A program made the position numbers and the translations under genes. Shown one piece after another: positions 1 through 9,294 of a DNA stretch of 64,000 nt. The stretch spans positions 248,001 through 312,000 of the forward strand of contig NZ_JAGKIK010000004.1 of assembly GCF_017897595.1 (NCBI RefSeq), written 5' to 3'. Position 1 is the stretch's first letter. The number at the start of each line of letters is the position of its first letter. The DNA comes from Aquimarina sp. U1-2 (lineage in GTDB: Bacteria > Bacteroidota > Bacteroidia > Flavobacteriales > Flavobacteriaceae). A model generated the notes under the pieces. The model made no database searches. It was given only the letters and a program-made list of their open reading frames with translations, and was not told the origin of the DNA.

Positions 1-169
1 TGCGGTTGGTGCTCTTGCAGCATCAATTTTAAGTTTTGAATTCAGCACTCCTTGGCTAGCTATTTTTGCAGCCGTGGTTACCTCTTTTCTTACAGCGGTA
101 GTATCAGGGGTATATCCTGCAGTGAAAGCAGCCAAGCAAGATCCTATAGCATCATTACGATATGAATGA
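1..169 (+). CDS. ABC transporter permease, C-terminal end (partial)
   Basis: The window opens inside a reading frame (codons start at base 2) that runs to a TGA at 167-169. The visible 55 residues form a hydrophobic helix (around LAIFAAVVTSFLTAVVSG) followed by the tail VYPAVKAAKQDPIASLRYE. A last transmembrane helix followed by YPA.KAA..DPI.ALR.E is the usual C-terminus of MacB/FtsX-type permeases, which work with an ATPase and an adaptor to move substrates or act mechanically on the envelope. The start and most of the protein lie upstream, so subfamily and substrate cannot be judged. Confidence 0.85.
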   Translation, partial: AVGALAASILSFEFSTPWLAIFAAVVTSFLTAVVSGVYPAVKAAKQDPIASLRYE

Positions 170-215
170 TCAATTATTTATACATTTACCTAGACAAAGA
201 AGAAGTTTATAATTC

Positions 216-1070
216 CTATTTTAGCTGTTCTACCAGCTTGTCCTCTTTCCAAAACCCTGTTGTCATATCACCTTCCTTATTAAAAAATCTTCCGGATCCA
301 CTGCGCATATCATTTTTCCACTGTCCGGTATATTTCTCGCCATTTGGCCAGTAATATGTTCCTTGACCTTCTCTCAAATCATCTACATATTCTCCCTCAT
401 AGCGTTGACCATCGATCCAAAAAAAACTACCCTTACCATGTCGCAAATTATTTTTCCATTCCCCCTCATAACGACTACCAGTATCAAGTATGGCGATACC
501 AAATCCATTAGCCTTTCCATCTTTTACCTCTCCTACGTAATACAGAGAGTTTCCCTTTTTGCTTTTAAATGTTAAATACTCTCCAAAAGATTTTTCACGA
601 AGCTGATTTTTAATATTGTTCAGTTGAATTTTAGTTTTTTCTAGCGCAAAATTTAAGGAATCATAACTGTTAGCACCTCGCAAATTTTCTTGAGAGGAAG
701 TTAAACTCGTTTGACTGTCAAAAATAGAATCGAATTCTTGATACTTCAGCTTGATTCTATCCTTCATTTTTATGAGCTCCTCTGTAAATTGAATGCGACC
801 ATTTATGACAAAATTATCTTCTGGAGCGATATAATTCTTGATATTCTTATATGCTGAAAGTGCTTCTTGATACGAACCTTTTGACAGTAAGCTATCCACT
901 TTTCCTAATTTTTGATAATTTTCTTCAAATTGTTGATGCTTTTCTTCTACAAGTTCTAATTCTTTCACTCTTTTTAATAAATACCCTGTTCTAAATATAA
1001 AAAAAGCAGCGATTACTGATAAGGTTATCAGCAGCAGATATATAGGGTATTTTTTACGTTTCTTTGTCAT
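216..1070 (-). CDS. Membrane-anchored MORN-repeat protein
   Basis: The 284-residue protein starts with a basic stretch and one transmembrane helix (about residues 9-27). A charged, probably coiled-coil region follows to about residue 165. The C-terminal third holds four to five MORN repeats (about 178-275), each with the pattern YxGxWKNxxxHGxGxxxWxxGxx, for example YEGEWKNNLRHGKGSFFW. MORN arrays make an extended beta-sheet and usually act as scaffolds or bind lipid or protein; none is catalytic. The gene lies 10 bp behind the DUF2490 gene and is the last of three co-directional genes, so it is probably co-transcribed. The molecular role is unknown; MORN architecture and membrane anchoring are clear. 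Confidence 0.85.
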   Translation of the reverse strand: MTKKRKKYPIYLLLITLSVIAAFFIFRTGYLLKRVKELELVEEKHQQFEENYQKLGKVDSLLSKGSYQEALSAYKNIKNYIAPEDNFVINGRIQFTEELIKMKDRIKLKYQEFDSIFDSQTSLTSSQENLRGANSYDSLNFALEKTKIQLNNIKNQLREKSFGEYLTFKSKKGNSLYYVGEVKDGKANGFGIAILDTGSRYEGEWKNNLRHGKGSFFWIDGQRYEGEYVDDLREGQGTYYWPNGEKYTGQWKNDMRSGSGRFFNKEGDMTTGFWKEDKLVEQLK

Positions 1071-1080
1071 GCCAATATAA

Positions 1081-1914
1081 TTAATCGTTTAAATGGATAG
1101 AGGGTAATTTGTTCTTTACCTTTCTAAAGTCTGGAGCGAAATATAGATGTGTCCTAATCGTCCAGTTTTGCTTATAAATCCCACCATTGTCTAATGTCTG
1201 GCCTTGAGAATACATCAATCCTGCAGCGACAGTTAATCTGGGAGTGATGATATATCCCAAAGTCGTATTAAGTCGCAAATCTTCCATAGGACTCGCCACT
1301 ACAGCTTTACCACTTTGCATAATAAGCTCTGCTTCTGGCGAAATATATAACGTTTTAGGTTTCAATTTAGGTTGATTTAACGGAATTTTCATCCGAAACA
1401 TGTATCGATATCGATTTCTGTAAATATAGCTACTATTTTCTGCAAAACCTTGAGTCCAACGATGTTCAATACGAATTCGGTGATAGATCATTGCACTTAA
1501 AACAGGCATTGCAAATTGATATTGATGCCATATTCGCCATTCTGGCACCAAGTTTCGATCATTCGAATTAGAGTCGGTATTAAAATTGAGACGTAACACC
1601 CCTCCTAAGCTCATGTTAAATGATTTCGAATAAATATACCCTATAGCATGACGATTGTAAATTTGACCAATTTGCCCTATGAACGGGGTGTCTTCGGTTT
1701 CTTCAAATCTGAAATGCGTTTGAGCTACCCAAAAAAGTCGTTTTGAGATTCTAATATTGCCATACGTATTAAGCCAATATCTTGTTACCGGGTCTTTAAA
1801 TTGCGAAGTCTCTGGTAAAACCTCTGGTTCTTCTTGCGCAATTAAAAATATAGGAAAAATAAAAGCCCCTAATAAGCTCTTAATTATAAAACAATGTAAC
1901 CTACTCCTACTCAT
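1081..1914 (-). CDS. DUF2490 family outer-membrane-type protein
   Basis: The 277-residue protein has an N-terminal signal peptide ending near IFLIAQEE. The body is rich in alternating aromatic/polar strands (YWLNTYGNIRISKRLFWVAQ, HRIRIEHRWTQGF, RYRYMFRMKIPL), as expected for a small beta-barrel. The N-terminal WLNTYGNIRIS.R..W..Q.HFR pattern matches DUF2490, a Bacteroidota/Proteobacteria family of presumed outer-membrane proteins without assigned activity. Its ATG overlaps the stop of the upstream 660-residue gene by 4 bp, which indicates translational coupling. Family placement comes from motif recognition, not a search. Confidence 0.75.
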   Translation of the reverse strand: MSRSRLHCFIIKSLLGAFIFPIFLIAQEEPEVLPETSQFKDPVTRYWLNTYGNIRISKRLFWVAQTHFRFEETEDTPFIGQIGQIYNRHAIGYIYSKSFNMSLGGVLRLNFNTDSNSNDRNLVPEWRIWHQYQFAMPVLSAMIYHRIRIEHRWTQGFAENSSYIYRNRYRYMFRMKIPLNQPKLKPKTLYISPEAELIMQSGKAVVASPMEDLRLNTTLGYIITPRLTVAAGLMYSQGQTLDNGGIYKQNWTIRTHLYFAPDFRKVKNKLPSIHLND

Positions 1915-3893
1915 TTATCTTCTACTGCTTTATAGGTTACACCCAAAAGATTCATTACGGTTTTTGGATTTTTTACCCTTCTAAGTTTTCGCTCTAACTT
2001 ATATGTATCTTCCTTTCGTAAAGCTTTCAGTTTGACAAAAATGTCTTCAAAAATTTGGTGTTGATCAACAAAAGTATCACAATGGGGTTGCTTACCAATT
2101 TCTGTTAATAGATATGGAAGCAGGATTTTATCATAAGCATCATAAATTCTTTTCTTAACAATCTCATTCATTGTGGTTGACGTAAAAGGATTCCACATCG
2201 GCTCGGTATAGAGTTTTTCTATAGTTTTTCTTTGCTCTGGAAGTTCTGCAATTCGCAAAATCAGATGCTCTATATCTGAAAAACAAGAATTCAAATTTTT
2301 AACCAGACCAATCTTTCCTTGACTCTGGTTTTGATTTGAATAGTCACTTAAAATTTTATTGATATAGTTATTTAGACCAACTAAAGCTTCTTTGCTTTGC
2401 GATGGCAGTGTTGTTTTTAAAGAATTGATCGTATCAGACAGTTTTTTGGCCTTTTCAATAAGTTTCTCTTCTTCTTCTAAAATCTTTTCCTGCCTTTTTA
2501 CCTTTGAAATTCTTTTTTCTAAAGAAGCATCAAAAGCATCTAATAGGTGTTTAATAGCAGTAGTAAGCTGAGTCAATTTGGAAATATCTGTTCCATCTAA
2601 CATTAAATACTCATCTTTTGATACTAAAGGGGTTAAGAATTCTTCAAAACTTTGAACCGATGGTGTTATAGAAGGTACACCTTTGGGAAAAAGATAGGTT
2701 ATTAATTGATTTCTTTGTTTGTGATGAAGAAGATCGTGTTTATGATAGTAAACTAAATTATCAAGAGGCACTATGTATTTTTGCAAAATTTGTTCTGTAT
2801 CATTAAACAAATTAGCCATTACGGGGTTTGATAATTTTGATATATTCAATTGCGTATTATCTAAAATCGAAGTGGTAATTTGCTTACAATGTAGTATTGT
2901 AGTCGTAATTTGATCCAAAGCCTCTTTTTCTAAAGACGTTAATGGATAATACGGAACTTTAACTTTGGATAGTGTAATTTTTACAGATTCACCTAAGTTC
3001 GATAGAATGCGCTCTATACGATCATAATATCCATCATTTTGTAAGAGTAATGCTCCTATTCCTTCTGTAAGAAATTGGTTTTGATTATAATGAACCTGAG
3101 AAAGTTTTAAAATATCGATATACCTGTCATCCATGTGGACTGTAACCAAATCTTTCTCGATATTCTTGAAAATAGGTATATCGGTTTTTTGACCGTTGCG
3201 GATCACCTCGACCAGATCGAGTTTTCCGTGATCAAAATACCAATGTTCAGCATCATCGATACCTTCTTTTGGAAACAAAGACCATTGATCATGGGCATAT
3301 CCATTTCTTAAAAACCTACCAACCAATGAAACCTTTGGTGTTTTTATGCGAAGGTTCTTTTGCGGAATACCATCATTAAGTTCTACTTCACTAAGAAACA
3401 AAGTTGAAATTACATCAGAGTCTTTAATACTATCACTACGTACCGACCAGAGTCCTTGAGGTTTGCCGCTGTCAAATCTACCTTTAACCAGCTCTTTCAA
3501 TCCGTTAAGTTCTATCACGTACTTATAATCAACTACACTAGATTTTGTGTTAGGTTTGAACTCTCCGAACGTAAATTGCCAATTTTTGACGGGTACATTA
3601 TTGCTGAAAGCCCCTATAAAAGAAAAGAAGCGTTTTTCCTTTTCATTCAAATTAGATGTATTAATATCTTTTTTGAGCTGAAAAATTCCATTTAGTAATG
3701 TATCTCTATCCTTAAGTATATAATTATAGTTGGCGATACCACTATATTCTTCAATTTTCATGGGTCGCTCCACTCGTCCCGCATCAATGGTAGAAGATTG
3801 ATTTTGAGAAAAACACATGAATATCCAAAAGAACATCAAACCAATTACATAAAGGTCCTTCTTAACATACGGTTTATTTGATATACAAAACAT
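1911..3893 (-). CDS. Exported coiled-coil protein with MORN-variant-like N-terminus
   Basis: This 660-residue protein is not a family I recognise. A hydrophobic segment near residues 12-30 (YVIGLMFFWIFMCFSQNQ) looks like a signal peptide. Residues of about 45-235 contain short units such as GRFDSGKPQGLWSVRSDS and GRFLRNGYAHDQWSLFPKEG, which resemble the YwqK-type MORN variant. The C-terminal half is helical and highly charged, with a clear coiled coil (KRQEKILEEEEKLIEKAKKL). It is the first gene of the operon that ends with the canonical MORN-repeat protein at 216-1070, so the two may share a partner. The product is probably periplasmic. Confidence 0.6.
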   Translation of the reverse strand: MFCISNKPYVKKDLYVIGLMFFWIFMCFSQNQSSTIDAGRVERPMKIEEYSGIANYNYILKDRDTLLNGIFQLKKDINTSNLNEKEKRFFSFIGAFSNNVPVKNWQFTFGEFKPNTKSSVVDYKYVIELNGLKELVKGRFDSGKPQGLWSVRSDSIKDSDVISTLFLSEVELNDGIPQKNLRIKTPKVSLVGRFLRNGYAHDQWSLFPKEGIDDAEHWYFDHGKLDLVEVIRNGQKTDIPIFKNIEKDLVTVHMDDRYIDILKLSQVHYNQNQFLTEGIGALLLQNDGYYDRIERILSNLGESVKITLSKVKVPYYPLTSLEKEALDQITTTILHCKQITTSILDNTQLNISKLSNPVMANLFNDTEQILQKYIVPLDNLVYYHKHDLLHHKQRNQLITYLFPKGVPSITPSVQSFEEFLTPLVSKDEYLMLDGTDISKLTQLTTAIKHLLDAFDASLEKRISKVKRQEKILEEEEKLIEKAKKLSDTINSLKTTLPSQSKEALVGLNNYINKILSDYSNQNQSQGKIGLVKNLNSCFSDIEHLILRIAELPEQRKTIEKLYTEPMWNPFTSTTMNEIVKKRIYDAYDKILLPYLLTEIGKQPHCDTFVDQHQIFEDIFVKLKALRKEDTYKLERKLRRVKNPKTVMNLLGVTYKAVEDK

Positions 3894-4015
3894 TTGGAGC
3901 TATTTATAATCTAGTATTTAGAACTAAAAAGGTCTAAAAATCGCAGCAAATATATTAAATGAAATGATATTCTTTTACACAAATAAAAATTACCTTTTGT
4001 TTTGAAAGAAAGCAA

Positions 4016-4489
4016 CTACGATTTTGTTAGTTTACTAAAGTATTGATACAAATCTCCTTTGGTAATATTTGCCCCTTGCTGAATCAATTTGAATATATCA
4101 AGATGTTTATCATCTCCATACGATTTGGAAGCATTGTAGAAGACGACATCGTCGTTAAGTAAATTATCTTGTAACCATTGATAACCTTTGGTAGTAGTTA
4201 TGTCAATGGTTTCATTTTCTACTTTTACAGCGATCAATTGCATAACATCATCCTTAAGCTCAAATAAATGAATCTGATCCTTTGAAAAATGCTCCAGATA
4301 CCTAGCATTGGTTAACACTTTTTCCCACACCAAATCACTAAAAACATCGATTTCTTCTTCTGCTACACTAGGTGTATCCATTTTGATAGTATTCCATTCC
4401 TCTGCAGTTATGGATTGAGTAGCCAAAAATTTGATAAACTCAGGATGAAGTTCTTCTAATTGTTCTTTGGTTAGTCTTTGATATTTCAA
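4016..4489 (-). CDS. DUF6495 family protein, TTG start
   Basis: The frame encodes LKYQRLTKEQLEEL followed by FIKFLATQSITAEEW and EEEIDVFSDLVWEKVL. I recognise these as the conserved core of the DUF6495 family of Flavobacteriia, small soluble proteins of about 155-160 residues with no known function. Family members normally begin MKYxRLTKEQ, so I place the start at the TTG at 4489 (158 residues). The frame is open further upstream to a TTG at 4525, but that triplet is the end of a perfect -7 promoter box (TATTTTTG on the minus strand, 4523-4530), so it is probably not translated. The gene stands alone. Confidence 0.75.
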   Translation of the reverse strand: MKYQRLTKEQLEELHPEFIKFLATQSITAEEWNTIKMDTPSVAEEEIDVFSDLVWEKVLTNARYLEHFSKDQIHLFELKDDVMQLIAVKVENETIDITTTKGYQWLQDNLLNDDVVFYNASKSYGDDKHLDIFKLIQQGANITKGDLYQYFSKLTKS

Positions 4490-4522
4490 TTCTGACAGAT
4501 TTAAATAATAGTAAAATTGATG

Positions 4523-4530
4523 CAAAAATA
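4523..4530 (-). promoter_or_regulatory. -7 promoter box of the DUF6495 gene
   Basis: Read on the minus strand the sequence is TATTTTTG, an exact match to the Bacteroidota -7 consensus TAnnTTTG. Transcription would start near 4517, giving a leader of about 28 nt to the TTG at 4489. No clear TTG -33 element is visible at the usual distance. Confidence 0.5.
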
Positions 4531-4589
4531 ATCATAAATACTGAGTTGAGAAGTATTTGGTATTGAGTAGTTTAGTATACATAAAATTG

Positions 4590-4724
4590 ATTGTTCGTTA
4601 GTATACCTAAAATTTAACTGAGAAGTCATCCTGAATTCATTTCAGGATCTCATTAAGCTTATTTTCAGTACATTGAGATGAGAAGCTGAAACGAGCCTGT
4701 GCTGAACTCGTTTTAGTATTCAGC
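4590..4724 (+). repeat. Dispersed repeat family R1, copy A (truncated)
   Basis: About 135 bp shared with 31744-31920 and 54084-54260. Shared blocks include ATCCTGAATTCATTTCAGG, GAGATGAGAAGCTGAAACGA and CCTGTGCTGAACTCG. It contains a short hairpin (CCTGAA...TTCAGG) and a longer one (CTGAAACGAG pairing with CTCGTTTTAG, one G-T pair). This copy lacks the right-hand 45-50 bp of the other two. It is non-coding and lies between two genes on the minus strand. Confidence 0.8.
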
Positions 4725-4788
4725 ACAGGTTTGTTTCAGAGTCTCGATTCGCATAGTGTCAAAAACTAAACCTTAATGAGATGCTAAA

Positions 4789-4831
4789 GTAAACTACCTC
4801 GGGGTATTATACCCTTTGGCGGTGCCAATAA
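4789..4831 (+). repeat. Dispersed repeat family R2, copy 1 (short form)
   Basis: The unit GTAAACTACCTC, then GGGGTATTATACCC, then TTTGGCGGTGCCAATAA recurs at 21146-21244 (reverse strand), 29896-29938 and 44195-44293. The core is a small hairpin (GGGTA TTA TACCC) followed by a second (GGC GGT GCC). Here it lies just downstream of the TonB receptor stop codon, so it could act as a transcript 3' end. Confidence 0.75.
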
Positions 4832-4861
4832 ATTTAGCATGACACGACTTTGGTATTATAC

Positions 4862-7800
4862 CTAATTGAATATATATCGTAATCCAAATTGCATTTGCCA
4901 TCTGGATTGTAAGCTCGCATCTACACCAAAAGTTTCTGTAACGCCTTCGTCAAAAGTATAGGTTGGAACATTTGTATTAGGATCTACACTAACACCAAGC
5001 ACCTGAGCATTATTAGGTTGTTGTACTAATCCCCAGTCAGAATTAATTAAATTTCCAATATTTAAAACATCAATACTTAATTGTATCGTATTTGTTTTAT
5101 CATTAATATTGAAATTAAAATCTTGTAGTACTTTGACATCTACCCGGCTTCTCCACGGTGCAATCGCTCCATATCTTTCTGCATAACGACCTCTGTTTTC
5201 TCTGAGATAATCATCTTGCTGAATGTAGGCCTCAAAAGCTTCTGCCTGCCCTGCCTCACTAAAGTTCATTAACTCAATTTCAGAAGCTGTAGGAATATAA
5301 ATTAAATCATTAACATTAGACCCGCCTGCACCTGGGAAAGGTAAAGCTCCGTCGTTATTAATATCTCCGGCGTATATATAATTAAAACGCCCTCCTTGTG
5401 CAAATTCTGCAAATCCAGAGATCGTGGTAGCATACTTTTCATTACCGTATGTCCATTTTTTTGAAGCTACGGCGATTATTCTATGATTATCACCATATTT
5501 TGAGTTAGCCAATACATCATTATTTACATTACCTAAAGCCGGATTACCGTTAAAAGCATCGCCGGTAATTTCGGCTTCAATTGAATTTACATCTTTGGCA
5601 TCTAAATAGCTATAGGCTATACTCGCATATAAATTATTTGAAAACCTTTTAGCAGCCTTGAAAGAGGCATTAATCACTCGTCCCTGGTTAGAATTGGTTA
5701 ATACGTATGCATTATTCTCTCCCCTATCATTGGCTCCATAAATTGGTCGGTTATCTACTCCCTGTAGTGTTTCGGTAGGTCTACGAATACCCCAGTTTTG
5801 AACATGCACAGCATTAATATCATTGGTATATGCAAAATCACCTGTTAAAATGATACCATTGGGTAATTTGTAATCTATCCCGAGACTTGATCTAAACACC
5901 TGCGGAAATTGAAAATCAGGATCTACCAGTTGGAAAAATGCGTCGTCTGCACCACTTACCTGGTTCCCTAACCATACAAAAGGCAACCGACCTGTAAAAA
6001 TTCCTGTTCCACCACGTATTTGAAGCGTTTTATTATCAAAAACATCATAATTAAACCCTAAACGTGGAGATAACAATACTCTATCTGTAGGTAAGATAGT
6101 AGAATCTAGTGTAACTTCTTCATCGGTATCTGGATTAAAATATACAGTTTCAAGGTTTCTAGTTGCTCCATTGTCGGTATCGATATAGTCCTGAATCAAT
6201 TCATCGGTATTAAAATATAAAGGTTTATCAACTCGAAGACCATAACTTATTTTCAGTCGTTTATTAATATTCCATTCATCCTGAAGATAAAAAGCCAACT
6301 GCCCAACCTTTAGCTCTGCAAGTCTCCATCCCCCATCAACCCCATCACCTAGAGCATTCCTAGTGGCAAATACATCTTGCGCAAACGCTAGATTCGTAGC
6401 AAGAACCCCGTTAGGATTTGCGGCGTCGGCTAAAAAATCTGCTACAGAAGGGTATTCTCCTCCTAAAAAGGTTCCCCTATAGGCAGCAGCTCCGAAATTA
6501 TCATAAGCGGCCAAATTGAAAGAGTTTTTAAACGAAAACATTTCGAAAGAAACCCCTGCAGTGAGCGTATGATTTCCTAGAAAAACATTCAGATTATTCG
6601 TTGCCTGAATCACTTTTTGATCGAGCTTATTATTAATAGAGAAAGGCTCGTGACCTGCAATAATGTAATTAGAACCCGATGCTTCGTCTTGAATCGTAAT
6701 TACTGGTGCAGGAGATGAAAATGGATTCCTAAAATCATCAAAGTGCGTATATCCAGCTTGAAACTTGTTTGCAAATTTGCTAGAAAAATTAGAATTGATC
6801 TCTAATTGAAAAGAATTGATATTATTATTTATTTCGTAACCCGAATTTCTAAATTGTAGTGTGGCAGCGCTTGGCCCCCTGGGCGTAATTGCAGTGGGAT
6901 TGGCCGGCTTCTCTTTTGAAGCTCGTAAAAAGTTGTAAATAATAGCAGCCCTGTGTTTATCATTAATATTCCAATCTAACTTAAAAATACCTTTTGTAGA
7001 TGCTGCATCCAGAGTAAACCCTTGGTAGGGACCTGTTTCATATCCTAAATTTGCCAAGGCATTACTTACAGCAATCATATCAGATTCTAATACTCTAGAT
7101 TCATTTATAGCTCCGCTACCTGTATTAGGAAGCCAGGGTGTTCCTAAGTCTGTTCGCTGATCTCTTTCAGCATTTACAAAAAAGAACACTTTATTTTTGA
7201 TAATAGGTCCGCCAAAGCTGAAACCGTATTGCGTTTGTTCAAGATCAGATTTAAACACATCATCCCCTTTTATTTTACCACCTGTTAGGTCTTCATTTCT
7301 GAAAAATCCATATGCGGTACCCGAAAAATTATTGGTTCCACTTTTGGTTACTGCATTTATTGAAGCGCCTGTAAAACCTGCCAGAGTTACATCATAAGGT
7401 GCTGTTAATACCTGGATTTGTTCTATGGCATCTAGAGAAATAGGTTGTGCGTCTGTTTGACCCCCGGGAGTAGCAGCATCCAGCCCAAAAGGATTATTAA
7501 AAACGGCACCATCAAGGCTAAAGTTGTTAAACTGATCATTTCTACCTCCAAAAGAATTGCCGCTCGCGGTTGGTTCTAATCGAGTAAAATCTTGTGCGGA
7601 TCTAGAAATAGTAGGCAATGTTGTTAATTCTCTTCGCCCTACATTTGTTTCGGCTCCAGTACGCTCACTACTAAAAGTTGAGTTTTTATTTGATGTTATT
7701 ATTACCTCTTCTAATTGATTATCATCTTCAACCAGGATCACATCCAAATTAAAGGTCTCTCCTAATTGAAGGAAAATATCATCGATTAGTTGTTTTTTAA

Positions 7801-8050
7801 ATCCTACGTAGCTAATAGTTATTCTATAGGGTCCACCAACTCTAAGGTTATTTAGATTAAAACGCCCATCAAAATCTGTCACTCCACCATAAGTTGTACC
7901 TGTAGGTGTGTGTACAGCGCTTACATTAGCTCCTGGCAACAATTGATTTGTAGAATCGTAAACAATCCCAGAAATATTAGCTGTTGTAATTTGGGCATGA
8001 GATCCATATCCTATCGATATGATAAATAGTAAAAGTATAAGTTTTTTCAT
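4862..8050 (-). CDS. TonB-dependent receptor, Oar-like
   Basis: The 1062-residue protein has a signal peptide (residues 1-19), then a carboxypeptidase-regulatory-like domain (about 22-105, ISGIVYDSTNQLLPGANVS...GVTDFDGRFNLNNL). A plug domain follows (about 125-240, with TLPTISRSAQDFTRL and GGRNDQFNNFSLDGA), and then a long beta-barrel ending in an aromatic C-terminus (FGLRYIFN). This order is typical of Oar-like receptors of Bacteroidota. The barrel is an outer-membrane channel driven by TonB-ExbB-ExbD. No SusD-like lipoprotein lies beside it, so it is not a classical SusCD glycan locus and the substrate cannot be predicted. It is a single-gene unit. Confidence 0.9.
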   Translation of the reverse strand: MKKLILLLFIISIGYGSHAQITTANISGIVYDSTNQLLPGANVSAVHTPTGTTYGGVTDFDGRFNLNNLRVGGPYRITISYVGFKKQLIDDIFLQLGETFNLDVILVEDDNQLEEVIITSNKNSTFSSERTGAETNVGRRELTTLPTISRSAQDFTRLEPTASGNSFGGRNDQFNNFSLDGAVFNNPFGLDAATPGGQTDAQPISLDAIEQIQVLTAPYDVTLAGFTGASINAVTKSGTNNFSGTAYGFFRNEDLTGGKIKGDDVFKSDLEQTQYGFSFGGPIIKNKVFFFVNAERDQRTDLGTPWLPNTGSGAINESRVLESDMIAVSNALANLGYETGPYQGFTLDAASTKGIFKLDWNINDKHRAAIIYNFLRASKEKPANPTAITPRGPSAATLQFRNSGYEINNNINSFQLEINSNFSSKFANKFQAGYTHFDDFRNPFSSPAPVITIQDEASGSNYIIAGHEPFSINNKLDQKVIQATNNLNVFLGNHTLTAGVSFEMFSFKNSFNLAAYDNFGAAAYRGTFLGGEYPSVADFLADAANPNGVLATNLAFAQDVFATRNALGDGVDGGWRLAELKVGQLAFYLQDEWNINKRLKISYGLRVDKPLYFNTDELIQDYIDTDNGATRNLETVYFNPDTDEEVTLDSTILPTDRVLLSPRLGFNYDVFDNKTLQIRGGTGIFTGRLPFVWLGNQVSGADDAFFQLVDPDFQFPQVFRSSLGIDYKLPNGIILTGDFAYTNDINAVHVQNWGIRRPTETLQGVDNRPIYGANDRGENNAYVLTNSNQGRVINASFKAAKRFSNNLYASIAYSYLDAKDVNSIEAEITGDAFNGNPALGNVNNDVLANSKYGDNHRIIAVASKKWTYGNEKYATTISGFAEFAQGGRFNYIYAGDINNDGALPFPGAGGSNVNDLIYIPTASEIELMNFSEAGQAEAFEAYIQQDDYLRENRGRYAERYGAIAPWRSRVDVKVLQDFNFNINDKTNTIQLSIDVLNIGNLINSDWGLVQQPNNAQVLGVSVDPNTNVPTYTFDEGVTETFGVDASLQSRWQMQFGLRYIFN

Positions 8051-8101
8051 TACTAAAATTTTGAAATCGTAATATGTTAATTTAATGTAAAATTAAAATA
8101 A

Positions 8102-8127
8102 AAAAATCGCTCAGTAGAGCGATTTTT
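8102..8127 (-). terminator. Intrinsic terminator of the rpsF-rpsR-rplI operon
   Basis: A perfect 11-bp stem (AAAAATCGCTC / GAGCGATTTTT) with a 4-nt loop lies about 30 bp beyond the rplI stop. On the minus strand the stem ends in a run of T, as expected for a Rho-independent terminator. It also separates this operon from the TonB receptor gene that starts at 8050. Confidence 0.85.
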
Positions 8128-8157
8128 CTTAATGTTATAAAGCAGTTATTAACGGGT

Positions 8158-8610
8158 CTATTTTCCCTGTGCTACGATCTCAAAGGCAACGGCCTCGACA
8201 ACCTCTCTGTGTAAACGAACAGACGCTTCATATTGTCCCAGGCGCTTGATAGTACCTCCAGGAACTGAGATAAACTTCTTTTCTATATCCACACCCTCTT
8301 TTGCAAAAGCCTCAGATACATCTGCACTAGAAACAGAACCAAATAATTTGTCTCCTGTTCCAACTTTGGCAGCTATTTTGATATCTAGATTGCTAAGCTT
8401 TTTGGCTATTTTTTGAGCATCTTCAATAGCTTTCTTCTCTTTAAAAGAACGCTGTTTAAGCGTTTCTGCTAATACCTTTTTTGTCGAAGGAGTTGCCAAC
8501 ACAGCAAAACCATTAGGTATAAGATAGTTACGACCGTAACCATTTTTCACCTCTACTACATCGTCTGCAAATCCTAGATTTTCAACGTCTTTCTTTAATA
8601 TAAGTTCCAT
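8158..8610 (-). CDS. rplI: 50S ribosomal protein L9
   Basis: The 150-residue product carries the L9 N-terminal signature MELILKKDVENLGFADDVVE followed by VKNGYGRNYLIPNGFA, then the long connecting helix and the C-terminal RNA-binding domain (residues of about 75-148). L9 binds 23S rRNA near the L1 stalk. The length equals the family norm. It is the last gene of rpsF-rpsR-rplI, 16 bp after rpsR, and a hairpin terminator follows. Confidence 0.98.
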   Translation of the reverse strand: MELILKKDVENLGFADDVVEVKNGYGRNYLIPNGFAVLATPSTKKVLAETLKQRSFKEKKAIEDAQKIAKKLSNLDIKIAAKVGTGDKLFGSVSSADVSEAFAKEGVDIEKKFISVPGGTIKRLGQYEASVRLHREVVEAVAFEIVAQGK

Positions 8611-8626
8611 AATGTTACGACGAGTT

Positions 8627-8923
8627 TTATTTTAATAAATCACCAACATATGGCATTAAAGCCAAGTGTCTAGCTCTTTTTACGGCTACACTAACTTTAC
8701 GTTGATACTTTAATGAAGTTCCTGTTAAACGTCGAGGTAACAATTTACCTTGTTCGTTTACAAATGCCATTAAAAAATCTGGATCTTTGTAATCTATATA
8801 CTTAATACCAGACTTTTTGAAACGACAGTACTTTTTATTTTTGGTAGTATCTATATTAAGAGGAGTAAGATATCTAATCTCTCCGTCTTTTTTACCTTTT
8901 GCTTGTTGTTCTATAGATGACAT
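8627..8923 (-). CDS. rpsR: 30S ribosomal protein S18
   Basis: The 98-residue protein has the S18 core [20 protein letters not shown], the helix ending LPRRLTGTS, and then [21 protein letters not shown]18 binds 16S rRNA together with S6 on the platform of the small subunit. The N-terminal extension of about 20 residues before the core is usual in Bacteroidota. It lies 3 bp behind rpsF and 16 bp ahead of rplI, the conserved S6-S18-L9 order. Confidence 0.97.
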   Translation of the reverse strand: MSSIEQQAKGKKDGEIRYLTPLNIDTTKNKKYCRFKKSGIKYIDYKDPDFLMAFVNEQGKLLPRRLTGTSLKYQRKVSVAVKRARHLALMPYVGDLLK

Positions 8924-8926
8924 TTC

Positions 8927-9265
8927 TTAAGCTTTTTGTTTGTTTCTATTTCTTCTTTTTTCTGCCCAGGCAATAGCATGTTTATCCAAACGCACAGTAA
9001 GATAACGCATAACACGCTCATCACGTCTAAACTCTACTTCCAAAGGACTGATAGCCTCACCCGGAACCTGAAATTCAAATAAGTGATAAAAGCCACTTTT
9101 CTTGTGTTGGATAGCGTAAGCAAGCTTCTTTAGCCCCCAATCCTCTTTAGAAATCATCTTGGCACCGTTAGAAACAAGAATGTCTTCGTATTTCTTAACT
9201 GTTTCCTTTATCTGGTCATCAGATAAAACGGGATTCAAGATGAAAACAGTTTCATAATGATTCAT
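8927..9265 (-). CDS. rpsF: 30S ribosomal protein S6
   Basis: The 112-residue protein opens MNHYETVFILNPVLSDDQIK, the typical S6 beginning. It also has WGLKKLAYAIQHKKSGFYHL and the RDERVMRYLTVRLD strand. S6 forms a dimer with S18 on the 30S platform. It is the first gene of its operon. A good promoter (TATTTTTG with TTG 20 bp upstream, minus strand, 9295-9325) precedes it by about 30 bp. Confidence 0.97.
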   Translation of the reverse strand: MNHYETVFILNPVLSDDQIKETVKKYEDILVSNGAKMISKEDWGLKKLAYAIQHKKSGFYHLFEFQVPGEAISPLEVEFRRDERVMRYLTVRLDKHAIAWAEKRRNRNKQKA

Positions 9266-9294
9266 AAAATATATGTTTTAATTAAAATTGGGTG

